Shown here: positions 17,400 to 25,486 of the stretch, piece after piece
Numbering within the stretch: position 1 is the stretch's first letter
Layout: each line of letters opens with the position of its first letter
Source: Sphingomonas sp.
GTDB lineage: Bacteria > Pseudomonadota > Alphaproteobacteria > Sphingomonadales > Sphingomonadaceae
NCBI RefSeq assembly: GCF_025353885.1
Contig: NZ_JANXNX010000101.1
Location: forward strand, 1-54,545
DNA: 54,545 bases
Direction of reading: 5' to 3'
The notes under the pieces: generated by a model
Told to the model about the DNA's origin: nothing
Database searches by the model: none
Seen by the model: only the letters and a program-made list of their open reading frames with translations
Program-made: the position numbers and the translations under genes

Positions 17400-18428
17400 C
17401 TAGGCCGCTTTCTTCAGGTACCGCCGTCCGAGCAATTCCGCGATCTGCACCGCGTTCAGCGCCGCGCCCTTGCGGAGGTTGTCCGACACGCACCACAGCG
17501 ACAGCCCGCTGTCGACCGTCGGGTCCTCGCGGACACGGCTGACGAAGGTGGCATAATCGCCGACGCATTCCACGGGCGTGACGTATCCACCGTTCTCGCG
17601 CTTGTCGACCAGCATGATGCCGGGGCTTTCGCGTAGGATCGACTGGGCTTTTTTCGCCGAGATTTCGCGTTCGAACTCGATGTTCACCGCTTCCGAATGG
17701 CCGACGAACACCGGCACGCGCACGCAGGTTGCGGTCAGCTTGATCTTCGGGTCGAGTATCTTTTTGGTCTCGACAACCATCTTCCACTCTTCCTTGGTCG
17801 AACCGTCATCCAGGAAATCGTCGATGTGCGGGATGACGTTGAAGGCGATCTGCTTGGTAAACTTCTTGGCCTCCGCACTGTCACCGACAAAGATGTTGCG
17901 CGACTGCTCGAACAGCTCGTCCATGCCCTCTTTGCCCGCACCCGAAACCGATTGGTAAGTCGCGACGACGACGCGCAGTATTTTCGCAAAATCATGCAGC
18001 GGCTTCAAAGCGACAACAAGCTGCGCGGTCGAACAGTTCGGGTTCGCGATGATGTTTTTCTTGGTATAGCCCGAAATTGCGTCCGGATTGACCTCTGGCA
18101 CGATCAGCGGCACATCGGGGTCCATGCGGTACAGCGACGAGTTGTCGATAACCGTGCAACCCGCTGCCGCAAAGCGCGGCGCGTGGATCTTGGTGGCTTC
18201 GGAGCCAATTGCGAACAGCGCCATGTCCCACCCGACGGGATCGAAGTTTTCGATGTTCTGGACCTTCAGCTTGCGTCCGGTCTCGCCAAAGTCAACTTCC
18301 AGACCCTGGCTCCGCGACGAAGCGACGACTGCGATTTCGTCCGCAGGAAATTCACGCTCGGCAAGGATGTTGAGCATTTCACGCCCGACATTGCCCGTGG
18401 CACCTGCGACGACGATCCGGTAACCCAT
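17400..18428 (-). CDS. asd: aspartate-semialdehyde dehydrogenase
   Basis: 342 residues. The NADP-binding motif VVAGATGNVGREML is at the N-terminus. The catalytic Cys is in N-P-N-C-S-T-A-Q near 132, followed by Y-Q-S-V-S-G-A-G-K-E-G and the active-site His in F-V-G-H-S-E-A-V. The enzyme reduces aspartyl phosphate to aspartate semialdehyde, the branch point to lysine/diaminopimelate, threonine and methionine. The ATG at 18428 shares one base with the stop of the S9 peptidase gene (TAATG), which sets the start; a long upstream extension in the same frame lies inside that gene. Confidence 0.97.
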   Translation of the reverse strand: MGYRIVVAGATGNVGREMLNILAEREFPADEIAVVASSRSQGLEVDFGETGRKLKVQNIENFDPVGWDMALFAIGSEATKIHAPRFAAAGCTVIDNSSLYRMDPDVPLIVPEVNPDAISGYTKKNIIANPNCSTAQLVVALKPLHDFAKILRVVVATYQSVSGAGKEGMDELFEQSRNIFVGDSAEAKKFTKQIAFNVIPHIDDFLDDGSTKEEWKMVVETKKILDPKIKLTATCVRVPVFVGHSEAVNIEFEREISAKKAQSILRESPGIMLVDKRENGGYVTPVECVGDYATFVSRVREDPTVDSGLSLWCVSDNLRKGAALNAVQIAELLGRRYLKKAA

Positions 18429-20644
18429 TACTTCTGTTCCTTGTTTACAACCTGGCGGTCCAGGAACCCCAGTATCGTCTTCCATAAATGGGCAGAAATG
18501 CCCGGTCCGGCAACCCGGTGCGTTTGCCCCGGATAGACCATCGTTTCGAACGGATGTGCGCTTTCCTGCAATCTTGCCATCAGCGCAGTCGAATTTTCGA
18601 ACACCACATTGTCGTCCGCCATGCCGTGAACCAGCAGCAGCGGGTCGGCAATCGCGCCGGCATTGGGCAGGGCATCCGATCGCTGATATGCGGCGGCCTC
18701 GGTCGTCGGATTGCCCATGTAGCGTTCGGTATAATGCGTGTCGTACAATTCCCATCGCGTCACCGGAGCGCCCGAGACACCGGCGGCAAAGACGCCGGGC
18801 GCGCGTTCGAGTAGGCGTAGTGCCATGTAACCGCCATAGGACCAGCCATAGACAGCGATCTTCGCAGGATTGACGAAATCCTGTTTTTTCAGCCAGTTGA
18901 CCCCTGCAATCTGGTCATCGACCTCGACCGACGACATTGCGCGATAAATCTGCCCTTCGAACGCGGCACCCCGGTCGGGCGTCCCGCGACCATCGATCGA
19001 GAACACCACCCACCCCTGCTGCACCAGATATTGCTGGACTACCCCGCCCCACGCGTCGGTTACCTGACGCCCGGCCCCCGGTCCGCCGTAAACCTGCATG
19101 AACACCGGCGCGCGCTGGCCCGTGGCAAGTCGCGGCTTCAGCAATTTATAGTGGAGCACCGACCCATCTGCCGCCTTCAGTGAGCCGAACACGGTCGGAA
19201 CATGTTCCGCCAGGTAGGGCGCATAGGGGTGCAACCCGTCAACGCGGTTTTCCTCGACCCACGACAGGCGCTGGCCCGTTGCATCGGCGAGATAGGTTTG
19301 TTCGGGCTGGTTGGGATTGGAGCGCGTGACGATGATCCGGCTCGCGTCGCGGCTCATCACGGCGTTGTTCCACCAGCCATTTTCGGTCAGCAGCGTCACT
19401 GCCCCGCCCTGCAACGGCACCGAATACAGGTTCTGGTCGATGGGCGTGTCGCGGTTACCGGTGAAATAGACCAGCCCCTTGGTCTCATCCACGCCAACGA
19501 CGGTCTTGACCATCCACGGACCGCGCGTGAGTTGAGCCCATTTGCCCGCATGCCAGCGATACAGATGGCTGAAACCATCGCGCTCTGACGACCACAGGAT
19601 GCTGCCATCCCTCAGCGCGTGAAAGTCATCGTGTAGGTTCAGCCATGTTTTCGAATGCTCGCTGAACACCACAGTCGATTTGCCCGTCGCCGGGTCGACC
19701 TTCAAAAGGTCCAGCGTCTTCTGGTCTCGGGATTCGCGCTGAACATACAGTGTCTTACCATCGGGCGACCAGTTCACACGTGCCAGATAGATGTCCGGGT
19801 TCGTGCCGAGATCGACCCTGACCTGCCCCGACCCGTCAACGTTGATCACGAAGAGGTCAACCACCGCATTGGCCGCCCCTGCGCGAGGGTAGCGCTGGTC
19901 GTACACTTTCGTGCCGTCGGCTCCGATGGCGGCGCGACTGACAATAGCGACCTTGCTCTCATCGACGCGGGCAACGGCGAGCCGCTTGTCGTCGGGAGCC
20001 CACCATGCCCCCTTCGTGCGATCCATTTCCTCTTGTGCGACGAATTCGGCCAGCCCCCAACTCAGCGCGTCACCTCCACCACGGGTCAGGCGTCGTTCGG
20101 ACCCTGTTGCAAGATCGGCCACGAACAGGTTCTGATCGCGTACGAACGAAACAAAGCCGCCGCGCGGGCTGATCGTTGCGTCGAGTTCCGTTGATTGTGT
20201 CGCGGTGATGCGCCGGACCTTGCCATCGAGCGTCGCGATGAACAGGTCGCCATCGAGCGGCACGAGCAAGGATTTGCCATCGGGTGCCCAGTCGTAGGCG
20301 ACGATGCCCTTCGTGCCGCCGATGCGAGCCCGTTCGCGTTGCATCTTTTCGGCTTCGGACAGTTGCGCGCCGTTACCGATTTTCGCTGAATCGACCAGCA
20401 TACGGGCAACGCCGGTCCTGGTGTCGACGGCCCATAAATCATAGCGCTCACGGTCATCGGCGCGTGGGCGCAAGCTGGTGAGCAACGTCCCGTCCGGCGA
20501 CAGCTTCAACGCGCGCGGAGCCGCACCGCCCAGCGCCGGGCTGGCGAACAGGCGCTCTAATGTGAGCTTTTGAGGCGTGGCTTTGTCAGCCATGGCGGGA
20601 GTCCCGATAGCCGCCAGTGCCAGCAATGCGACGATTATGCGCAC
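18428..20644 (-). CDS. DPP-IV-like prolyl oligopeptidase (S9B), exported
   Basis: 738 residues from a GTG start. A signal peptide (RIIVALLALAAIGTPAMA) is followed by the beta-propeller domain with Trp/Asp-rich blades and the C-terminal alpha/beta-hydrolase domain. The catalytic Ser is in G-W-S-Y-G-G-Y near 601, Asp in M-A-D-D-N-V-V near 676 and His in G-Q-T-H-R-V near 707. The double-Glu stretch F-V-A-Q-E-E-M-D in the propeller fits the N-terminus-binding site of dipeptidyl peptidase IV. It likely releases X-Pro dipeptides in the periplasm. It is translationally chained to asd by a TAATG junction. Confidence 0.93.
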   Translation of the reverse strand: MRIIVALLALAAIGTPAMADKATPQKLTLERLFASPALGGAAPRALKLSPDGTLLTSLRPRADDRERYDLWAVDTRTGVARMLVDSAKIGNGAQLSEAEKMQRERARIGGTKGIVAYDWAPDGKSLLVPLDGDLFIATLDGKVRRITATQSTELDATISPRGGFVSFVRDQNLFVADLATGSERRLTRGGGDALSWGLAEFVAQEEMDRTKGAWWAPDDKRLAVARVDESKVAIVSRAAIGADGTKVYDQRYPRAGAANAVVDLFVINVDGSGQVRVDLGTNPDIYLARVNWSPDGKTLYVQRESRDQKTLDLLKVDPATGKSTVVFSEHSKTWLNLHDDFHALRDGSILWSSERDGFSHLYRWHAGKWAQLTRGPWMVKTVVGVDETKGLVYFTGNRDTPIDQNLYSVPLQGGAVTLLTENGWWNNAVMSRDASRIIVTRSNPNQPEQTYLADATGQRLSWVEENRVDGLHPYAPYLAEHVPTVFGSLKAADGSVLHYKLLKPRLATGQRAPVFMQVYGGPGAGRQVTDAWGGVVQQYLVQQGWVVFSIDGRGTPDRGAAFEGQIYRAMSSVEVDDQIAGVNWLKKQDFVNPAKIAVYGWSYGGYMALRLLERAPGVFAAGVSGAPVTRWELYDTHYTERYMGNPTTEAAAYQRSDALPNAGAIADPLLLVHGMADDNVVFENSTALMARLQESAHPFETMVYPGQTHRVAGPGISAHLWKTILGFLDRQVVNKEQK

Positions 20645-20702
20645 AGACGTGTTCCACCGCGCGCGTCACCCGAGCACAGGCTAGGGTCTCCGGCGGATGG
20701 AG

Positions 20703-20725
20703 ATGCCAGCCTGCGCCGGCATGAC
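20703..20725 (-). repeat. REP-like palindrome
   Basis: ATGCCAGC and GCCGGCAT form an 8-bp stem with one mismatch around CTGC, next to GTCAT. This is the GTCATGCCGGC-type repetitive extragenic palindrome common in sphingomonads. It sits between rplS and the S9 peptidase gene. A related copy occurs at 34645-34670. Confidence 0.55.
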
Positions 20726-20736
20726 GAACTGTTGGT

Positions 20737-21123
20737 TTAGCTGCTGGCTTTGACATCACCACGCGTATCGCGACGCTCGGCAATCCGTGCCGATTTGCCG
20801 CGACGACCGCGCAGATAGTAAAGTTTCGCACGACGAACGGCACCCTTGCGGACGACCTCGATCGAATCGATGTTCGGCGAATAGAGCGGGAATACGCGCT
20901 CTACGCCTTCACCGAATGAAATCTTGCGAACAGTGAAGCTCGATCCCATGCCGCGGTTTGAACGGGCGATGCAGACGCCTTCGTAATTCTGGACACGAGT
21001 GCGCTCACCTTCGACGACGCGGACGCCGACTTTAAGTGTGTCGCCGGGCCGGAATTCAGGAATGGCGCGCTTTGCAACGTGCTTGGCAATGTTTTCGGCT
21101 TCGATCGTCTGGAGGAGGTTCAT
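20737..21123 (-). CDS. rplS: 50S ribosomal protein bL19
   Basis: 128 residues starting [20 protein letters not shown]. The core contains [17 protein letters not shown] and [16 protein letters not shown], then [14 protein letters not shown], all bL19 signatures. It binds at the 30S-50S interface. The ATG at 21123 overlaps the trmD stop by 4 bp (ATGA), as is normal for trmD-rplS. The C-terminus carries a short extra tail after A-E-R-R. Confidence 0.97.
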   Translation of the reverse strand: MNLLQTIEAENIAKHVAKRAIPEFRPGDTLKVGVRVVEGERTRVQNYEGVCIARSNRGMGSSFTVRKISFGEGVERVFPLYSPNIDSIEVVRKGAVRRAKLYYLRGRRGKSARIAERRDTRGDVKASS

Positions 21124-21866
21124 GCCCTCGGTCCCTTCTTCTTTTCGTGCGCGCCAGAGGGCGACTGGACCCGAGCGTCGATATGACGCTCCCAAAGATC
21201 CGGCCGCCGTGACCGTGTATCGGTTTCGGACATCGACTTTCGCCACGCCAAAATCGCCGCATGATCCCCCGATCGCAACACTTGCGGGATCATCCGTTCC
21301 TCCCATATCGCAGGGCGGGTGTACTGCGGGTATTCCAAAAGCCCTGTTTCAAAGCTCTCTTCATCCCCACTGGAAGCCGCGCCCATTACGCCGGGAAGCA
21401 GTCGGATGCAAGCATCGAGCAGCACCATCGCGCCGAGTTCGCCACCCGACAGGACAAAGTCGCCGATCGAGACCTCTTCAACGTCACGCGCCTCAAAGAT
21501 GCGCTCGTCGAAACCTTCGAACCGCCCGCACAGAATGATCACTCCGGGGCTGCTTGCGAGCGCCCGAACGCGAGCCTGAGTGAGCGGAGCCCCGCGCGGG
21601 GTCATTGCGACCACAGGAGCGTCCGGGTGAGCCATGCAGGCATGATCGATTGCGCTGGCGAGAACATCGACCCGCAACACCATACCAGCCCCGCCGCCCG
21701 CCGGCGTGTCGTCCACTGAACGGTGTTTGTCGGTAGCGAAATCGCGGATCTGCACAGGTGTGCAGGACCAAATGTTTTCGGAAAGTGCGCGCCCGGCGAG
21801 CGACGTGCCAAGTAGGCCGGGAAACATTTCTGGATAAAGGGTCAGGATTTGCGCCGCGAAAGTCAT
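21120..21866 (-). CDS. trmD: tRNA (guanine-N1-)-methyltransferase TrmD
   Basis: 248 residues. The SPOUT trefoil-knot signatures [11 protein letters not shown] and [12 protein letters not shown] are present, as is M-T-P-R-G-A-P-L. It methylates G37 of tRNAs reading CCN, CUN and CGG, using S-adenosylmethionine, which prevents +1 frameshifting. It is followed by rplS (ATGA overlap). Unusually, the gene just upstream is not rimM but a vapC-like toxin gene, with a possible 23-codon frame between them. Confidence 0.97.
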   Translation of the reverse strand: MTFAAQILTLYPEMFPGLLGTSLAGRALSENIWSCTPVQIRDFATDKHRSVDDTPAGGGAGMVLRVDVLASAIDHACMAHPDAPVVAMTPRGAPLTQARVRALASSPGVIILCGRFEGFDERIFEARDVEEVSIGDFVLSGGELGAMVLLDACIRLLPGVMGAASSGDEESFETGLLEYPQYTRPAIWEERMIPQVLRSGDHAAILAWRKSMSETDTRSRRPDLWERHIDARVQSPSGAHEKKKGPRA

Positions 21867-21934
21867 GGCCGACCGACCGCCACATAGCAGACAAGCCCTG
21901 AAACGACACCGACAACGCCAAGGGCCGCCAACAT
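21863..21934 (-). CDS. possible 23-residue single-TM micropeptide
   Basis: An ATG at 21934-21932 shares one base with the vapC stop (TGATG). The 23 codons encode a hydrophobic peptide, [23 protein letters not shown], whose TGA overlaps the trmD start as ATGA. The exact coupling on both sides and the membrane-like composition make translation plausible. It may also be only a spacer or a coupling leader for trmD. No homology can be claimed at this size. Confidence 0.3.
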   Translation of the reverse strand: MLAALGVVGVVSGLVCYVAVGRP

Positions 21935-22314
21935 CAGAGCGCCCAATTTTCCACCTCTAAACCCGGCACATCGGCGAAGTCCGCCTCATTGTTCGTCACG
22001 ACAATTGCCCCAACGCTCAACGCGTGGGCCGCGAGCAACCGGTCGAACCGTGCGCGTTTGAATGGCAAGCGCGCGTATTCGCGTGCGGCGGCTTCGTCGA
22101 ACTCAATGATCGGGATGACGCTCACAAAAGCATCCAGCACATCCTGGCGCGGAGGCTTGCCATTCCAGGTGCCAAGAGCGACCTCGGCAAAGCTGATTGC
22201 CGAGATCGCGACATCGTCCGGATAACAGGAGGCAAGACGCTGGTTGAGGAGCGAGTCAGCCTCGCCCCCCATTGAGTAGATCGCAAGACCGGAATCGATC
22301 AGATACCGCGTCAA
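21934..22314 (-). CDS. vapC: VapC-like PIN-domain toxin
   Basis: 126 residues. The PIN acidic positions are Asp7 (Y-L-I-D-S-G), Glu44 (F-A-E-V-A-L-G), Asp91 (F-D-R-L-L-A-A-H-A) and Asp112 in T-N-N-E-A-D-F. VapC toxins are Mg-dependent ribonucleases that cut specific tRNAs or rRNA. The usual D-T-N after the first Asp is D-S-G here, a tolerated variation. The ATG overlaps the antitoxin stop by 4 bp, the classic antitoxin-first order. The pair sits inside the rimM-trmD operon. The exact RNA target is unknown. Confidence 0.85.
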   Translation of the reverse strand: MTRYLIDSGLAIYSMGGEADSLLNQRLASCYPDDVAISAISFAEVALGTWNGKPPRQDVLDAFVSVIPIIEFDEAAAREYARLPFKRARFDRLLAAHALSVGAIVVTNNEADFADVPGLEVENWAL

Positions 22315-22583
22315 TTGCCCAACAGCGCCTTGCGTCGGGCAATGGCGCTTGGGCGCTCCTCGAAGTCTTCGCGAGGCGCAGCCTTGAAACCAGGCATTTT
22401 TCCGGCGAACCCACTGACATCAATCTTGCGCTTCGGAGCGACAGCGGGTTGCACCCTGAACGACATCGGAGCCTCCATCACCATGCGAACTTCGGTGCCT
22501 TCGGGAATGCCAAGACCTTTCGGGAGGCGCAGGGCAACTGAATTACCGGACTTGAATGTTTTGCCGAGATATTCGTCGTTCAT
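22311..22583 (-). CDS. vapB: VapB-like AbrB/MazE-type antitoxin
   Basis: 90 residues from M-N-D-E-Y. The N-terminal swapped-hairpin DNA-binding domain reads T-F-K-S-G-N-S-V-A-L-R-L-P-K-G-L, followed by P-E-G-T-E-V-R-M-V, the SpoVT-AbrB fold. The C-terminal half (F-A-G-K-M-P-G-F and the tail) would wrap and block the PIN toxin. Six extra in-frame codons upstream (to 22601) fall inside the operator palindrome, so the later ATG is preferred. It is expected to repress its own promoter through the palindrome just upstream. Confidence 0.83.
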   Translation of the reverse strand: MNDEYLGKTFKSGNSVALRLPKGLGIPEGTEVRMVMEAPMSFRVQPAVAPKRKIDVSGFAGKMPGFKAAPREDFEERPSAIARRKALLGN

Positions 22584-22594
22584 CACATCGTCCG

Positions 22595-22611
22595 TATACA
22601 CGCGATGTATA
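22595..22611 (-). promoter_or_regulatory. inverted repeat, probable VapB operator
   Basis: TATACA-CGCGA-TGTATA is a perfect 6+5+6 palindrome that starts 3 nt after the rimM stop and ends 12 nt before the vapB start. AbrB-type antitoxins bind short AT-rich inverted repeats at their own promoters, so this is the likely autoregulatory site. It also marks the upstream boundary of the inserted toxin-antitoxin unit. Confidence 0.6.
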
Positions 22612-22613
22612 TA

Positions 22614-23096
22614 CTAGACAGCAAAGTCTGTGTCAATCACCACGTGCTCCCCCCATTCGGGCACCGCTTCCAGGTTCATGGGGACCATGAAGCGTTTACC
22701 GTTGGGATGCTCGATTTCCAGCACGTCGCCCGCGCCGAAGTTTTCGATGGCGATCACGCGGCCGAGGTCTTCGCCGTCGCCGCTAACGCAGGGTAAGCCG
22801 ATCAGGTCGGTGTGGTAATATTCACCCTCGGGCAGCGGCGGCAGCGAGTCGCGGGGCACGGTCAGCTCGGTTCCGCGCAGGCGTTCAGCCGCCGTGCGGT
22901 CGGGAATTTCGGCAAAGCGGGCGATCGCGCCATTACTGCCGTGGCGAAGCGATTTCAGCGTGAAGGCACCGCCATTGAAACTGGCGTGCGCCTTCAGGCT
23001 GGTTTCGTCTTCGGCAAAGATCTTCAACCGGACCTCCCCGCCCACGCCATGCGCGCCGATAATCGCGGCGAGGGTGACGGAGCGGGGGGCGGTCAA
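22614..23096 (-). CDS. rimM: 16S rRNA processing protein RimM
   Basis: 160 residues from a TTG start, 2 nt after the rpsP stop. No ATG or GTG gives a full N-terminal domain. The RimM N-domain reads LAAIIGAHGVGGEVRLKIF. The PRC-barrel part contains Y-Y-H-T-D-L-I-G-L and V-L-E-I-E. RimM binds uS19 and helps mature the 30S head. The usual next gene would be trmD, but vapBC intervenes. Confidence 0.94.
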   Translation of the reverse strand: MTAPRSVTLAAIIGAHGVGGEVRLKIFAEDETSLKAHASFNGGAFTLKSLRHGSNGAIARFAEIPDRTAAERLRGTELTVPRDSLPPLPEGEYYHTDLIGLPCVSGDGEDLGRVIAIENFGAGDVLEIEHPNGKRFMVPMNLEAVPEWGEHVVIDTDFAV

Positions 23097-23098
23097 GA

Positions 23099-23833
23099 TC
23101 AGGCTTGGGTCGGGGTTGGTTCGACTTCGGCCTCACCCTCGGCAGGAGCGGTCGCGCTCTCACCGATCGGCGCTGCGGGTGCGGCATCGACGGCACCCTC
23201 TGCAGGAGCTTCGGCCGAAACACCCGCGTTGACTGGCTCAACGTCAGGCGTCGCCTCAACAACCGGAGCTTCGTCGACCGGCGCAGCTTCGGCAACTGAA
23301 GCTTCGTCGGCGACCGGCGCTGCGACTTCAGCAGCCGGTGTTTCTTCGACAGCAGGAGCGGCCTCTGCAACCGGCGCTCCTTCGACGACAGCTTTGGTGA
23401 CCGGAACCGCTTCGACTTCGGCAACCGGCTCTTCAGCGACGACTTCTGGCTCAGGAGCAGGTACCGCAGCGGCAGCAGCGGCGGCTTCAGCGGCATCGGC
23501 GATGCGCTTTTCGTTCTCTTCCTTGCGCTCGACGGCCTTCTCGCCGGGCTTGCCCTTGTTCGGGTTGTTGCGGGCAGCACGTTCCAGAACGCCCGCCGCA
23601 TCAAGGAAACGGGCAACGCGATCGGTTGGCTGCGCGCCGACGCTCAGCCAATGCTTCGCACGCTCGGTGTCGAGCACCACGCGCTTTTCGTCGTCCTTGG
23701 CGAGCAGCGGGTTATAGCTGCCGATCCGCTCGATAAAATTACCGTCGCGTGGCGAACGGACATCGGCAACGATGATGCGGTAATAAGGGCGCTTCTTCGA
23801 ACCACCGCGCGACAAACGAATTGCAACTGCCAT
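23099..23833 (-). CDS. rpsP: 30S ribosomal protein bS16 with a long acidic/Ala-Pro C-terminal extension
   Basis: 244 residues. The canonical bS16 core occupies about residues 1-95 ([11 protein letters not shown], then [11 protein letters not shown] and [11 protein letters not shown]). Normal bS16 is about 80-90 residues. After a basic linker ([10 protein letters not shown]) and a charged helix comes about 130 residues of Ala, Glu, Pro and Val with imperfect V-A-E-A-A-P-type units, probably disordered. Extended bS16 proteins are known in alphaproteobacteria, but the tail's role is unclear. It lies between ffh and rimM. Confidence 0.95.
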   Translation of the reverse strand: MAVAIRLSRGGSKKRPYYRIIVADVRSPRDGNFIERIGSYNPLLAKDDEKRVVLDTERAKHWLSVGAQPTDRVARFLDAAGVLERAARNNPNKGKPGEKAVERKEENEKRIADAAEAAAAAAAVPAPEPEVVAEEPVAEVEAVPVTKAVVEGAPVAEAAPAVEETPAAEVAAPVADEASVAEAAPVDEAPVVEATPDVEPVNAGVSAEAPAEGAVDAAPAAPIGESATAPAEGEAEVEPTPTQA

Positions 23834-23871
23834 CTGTATTTCCTTGGTTAAATTACATTGATATCTAAAAA

Positions 23872-25290
23872 CTACTTGCGCGGAAAGCCGGGGGGCATCC
23901 CGCCGCCGCCGAGCATCCCGGCCAGCCCGCCCAGGCCACCACCGCCAGCGCCACCGCCGCCCATCATGCCCATCAGCGCCTTCATGCCGCCCATCTTCCT
24001 AAGCTTTTTCATCGCGGTCGCCATTTCCTGATGCATTTTCAGGAGTTTGTTAACGTCCTGCACCGTGGTGCCCGACCCCTTTGCGATCCGGATTTTCCGC
24101 TTGGCCTGAAGCAGTTCGGGCCGCGCGCGTTCCTTTGCCGTCATCGACCCGATCATGGCATCCATATGAACCAGCATCTTGTCGTTGACCGCGCCCGAGG
24201 CCATTGCTTGCTGCGCCTTCTTCATGCCGGGTATCATGCCCGCCAACGCACCTAGACCGCCCATTTTCTGCATCTGAGCGAGCTGCTGGCGAAGGTCATT
24301 TAGGTCGAACTGACCCTTTGCCATCTTGGCAGCCATCGCCTCGGCATCTTCGACCTCAATGCTCTCGGCGGCGCGCTCGACCAGGGAGACGACGTCGCCC
24401 ATGCCAAGAATACGGCCCGCGACCCGGCTCGGGTGGAACAACTCCAACCCGTCAAGCTTCTCGCCTGTACCGACAAATTTGATCGGCTTGCCGGTAACGG
24501 CCCGCATCGATAGCGCCGCACCACCGCGCGCATCGCCGTCCATGCGGGTCAGAATAACGCCGGTCAGCGGAACCTGATCGGTAAAGCTTTTCGCAACGTT
24601 GACGGCGTCCTGCCCGGTCAGCGCATCGACAACGAGCAAAGTCTCGGCAGGCGAAGCCACGTCCGACACGGCCCGCATTTCATCCATGAGCGCCTGGTCG
24701 ACGTGCAGACGGCCCGCGGTATCGAGCATCAGAACGTCATAGCCTTGCAACTTGGCTGCGTTCAGCGCGCGACGTGCAATCTCGACCGGCTGCTGGCCCA
24801 TGACCACGGGCAATGTCGCCACGCTGATCTGCGTGCCGAGGATCGCCAACTGCTCTTGCGCCGCCGGACGATTGACGTCGAGCGATGCCATCAGAACCTT
24901 TTTGCGGTCCTTTTCGGTCAGGCGCTTGGCAATCTTGGCAGTTGTCGTCGTCTTGCCCGATCCCTGCAAGCCGACCATCATGATGATCGCTGGCGGGGTT
25001 ACGCCGAGTTCCAGATCGACCGTATCGCTGCCCAGCATGTCGACCAGCGCATCGTTGACGATCTTGACGACCTGCTGGCCGGGCGTGATCGAGCGCAGGA
25101 CATTCTGTCCGACCGCCTTTTCGGTCACGCTATCAACAAACGAGCGCACTACCGGGAGCGCAACATCGGCCTCTAGCAGGGCAATCCGCACCTCGCGCAT
25201 CGCGGCGCGAACATCGGCTTCGTTCAGCGCGCCGCGACCACGCAATGCGGCAAAGACACCGCCCAGGCGATCGCTCAGCGAATCAAACAT
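23872..25290 (-). CDS. ffh: signal recognition particle protein Ffh
   Basis: 472 residues from M-F-D-S-L-S-D-R-L. The N domain is followed by the G domain: G-L-Q-G-S-G-K-T near 105, D-T-A-G-R-L near 190 and [10 protein letters not shown]. The C-terminal M domain is Met-rich, ending in a Gly/Met tail (M-G-M-M-G-G-G-G...). Ffh binds 4.5S RNA and signal sequences and docks with FtsY, encoded about 4 kb away on the other strand. A terminator-like hairpin sits in its leader. Confidence 0.97.
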   Translation of the reverse strand: MFDSLSDRLGGVFAALRGRGALNEADVRAAMREVRIALLEADVALPVVRSFVDSVTEKAVGQNVLRSITPGQQVVKIVNDALVDMLGSDTVDLELGVTPPAIIMMVGLQGSGKTTTTAKIAKRLTEKDRKKVLMASLDVNRPAAQEQLAILGTQISVATLPVVMGQQPVEIARRALNAAKLQGYDVLMLDTAGRLHVDQALMDEMRAVSDVASPAETLLVVDALTGQDAVNVAKSFTDQVPLTGVILTRMDGDARGGAALSMRAVTGKPIKFVGTGEKLDGLELFHPSRVAGRILGMGDVVSLVERAAESIEVEDAEAMAAKMAKGQFDLNDLRQQLAQMQKMGGLGALAGMIPGMKKAQQAMASGAVNDKMLVHMDAMIGSMTAKERARPELLQAKRKIRIAKGSGTTVQDVNKLLKMHQEMATAMKKLRKMGGMKALMGMMGGGGAGGGGLGGLAGMLGGGGMPPGFPRK

Positions 25291-25311
25291 AAACCGTTCA
25301 AACTCCAACGC

Positions 25312-25347
25312 AAAAAACGCCAGCGGACGAAACCTCGTCGGCTGGCG
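25312..25347 (-). terminator. terminator-like hairpin in the ffh 5' leader
   Basis: On the minus strand CGCCAGC (from 25347) pairs with GCTGGCG, then GACGA pairs with TCGTC across one C/C mismatch, with loop GGTT. A six-T run (25317-25312) follows directly. The hairpin ends 21 nt before the ffh ATG, with GGAG just downstream. A second small hairpin, GCATCC-GA-GGATGC, precedes it. It could be an attenuator, or the end of a short upstream transcript. Confidence 0.5.
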
Positions 25348-25486
25348 CGCATCCTCGGATGCCGTTCAATACGATGCCACTAGGCGAAACGGCCTTTCTG
25401 GTCAACGCCATGCCCGCCGTTTAATATGTTCTTCACCGGTCTTGGTTAAGGACGACGTTCGGAATTTACCTGGGGGGCCGAACGAA

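Noticed and set aside
22301-22601. Longer vapB start at 22601
   Set aside because: The added codons lie in the operator palindrome and the ATG at 22583 is a normal start.
23100-23530. Short repeats in the rpsP 3' part as a possible CRISPR or tandem-repeat array
   Set aside because: Repeats are imperfect, without regular spacers, and simply reflect Ala/Glu/Pro codons of the protein tail.
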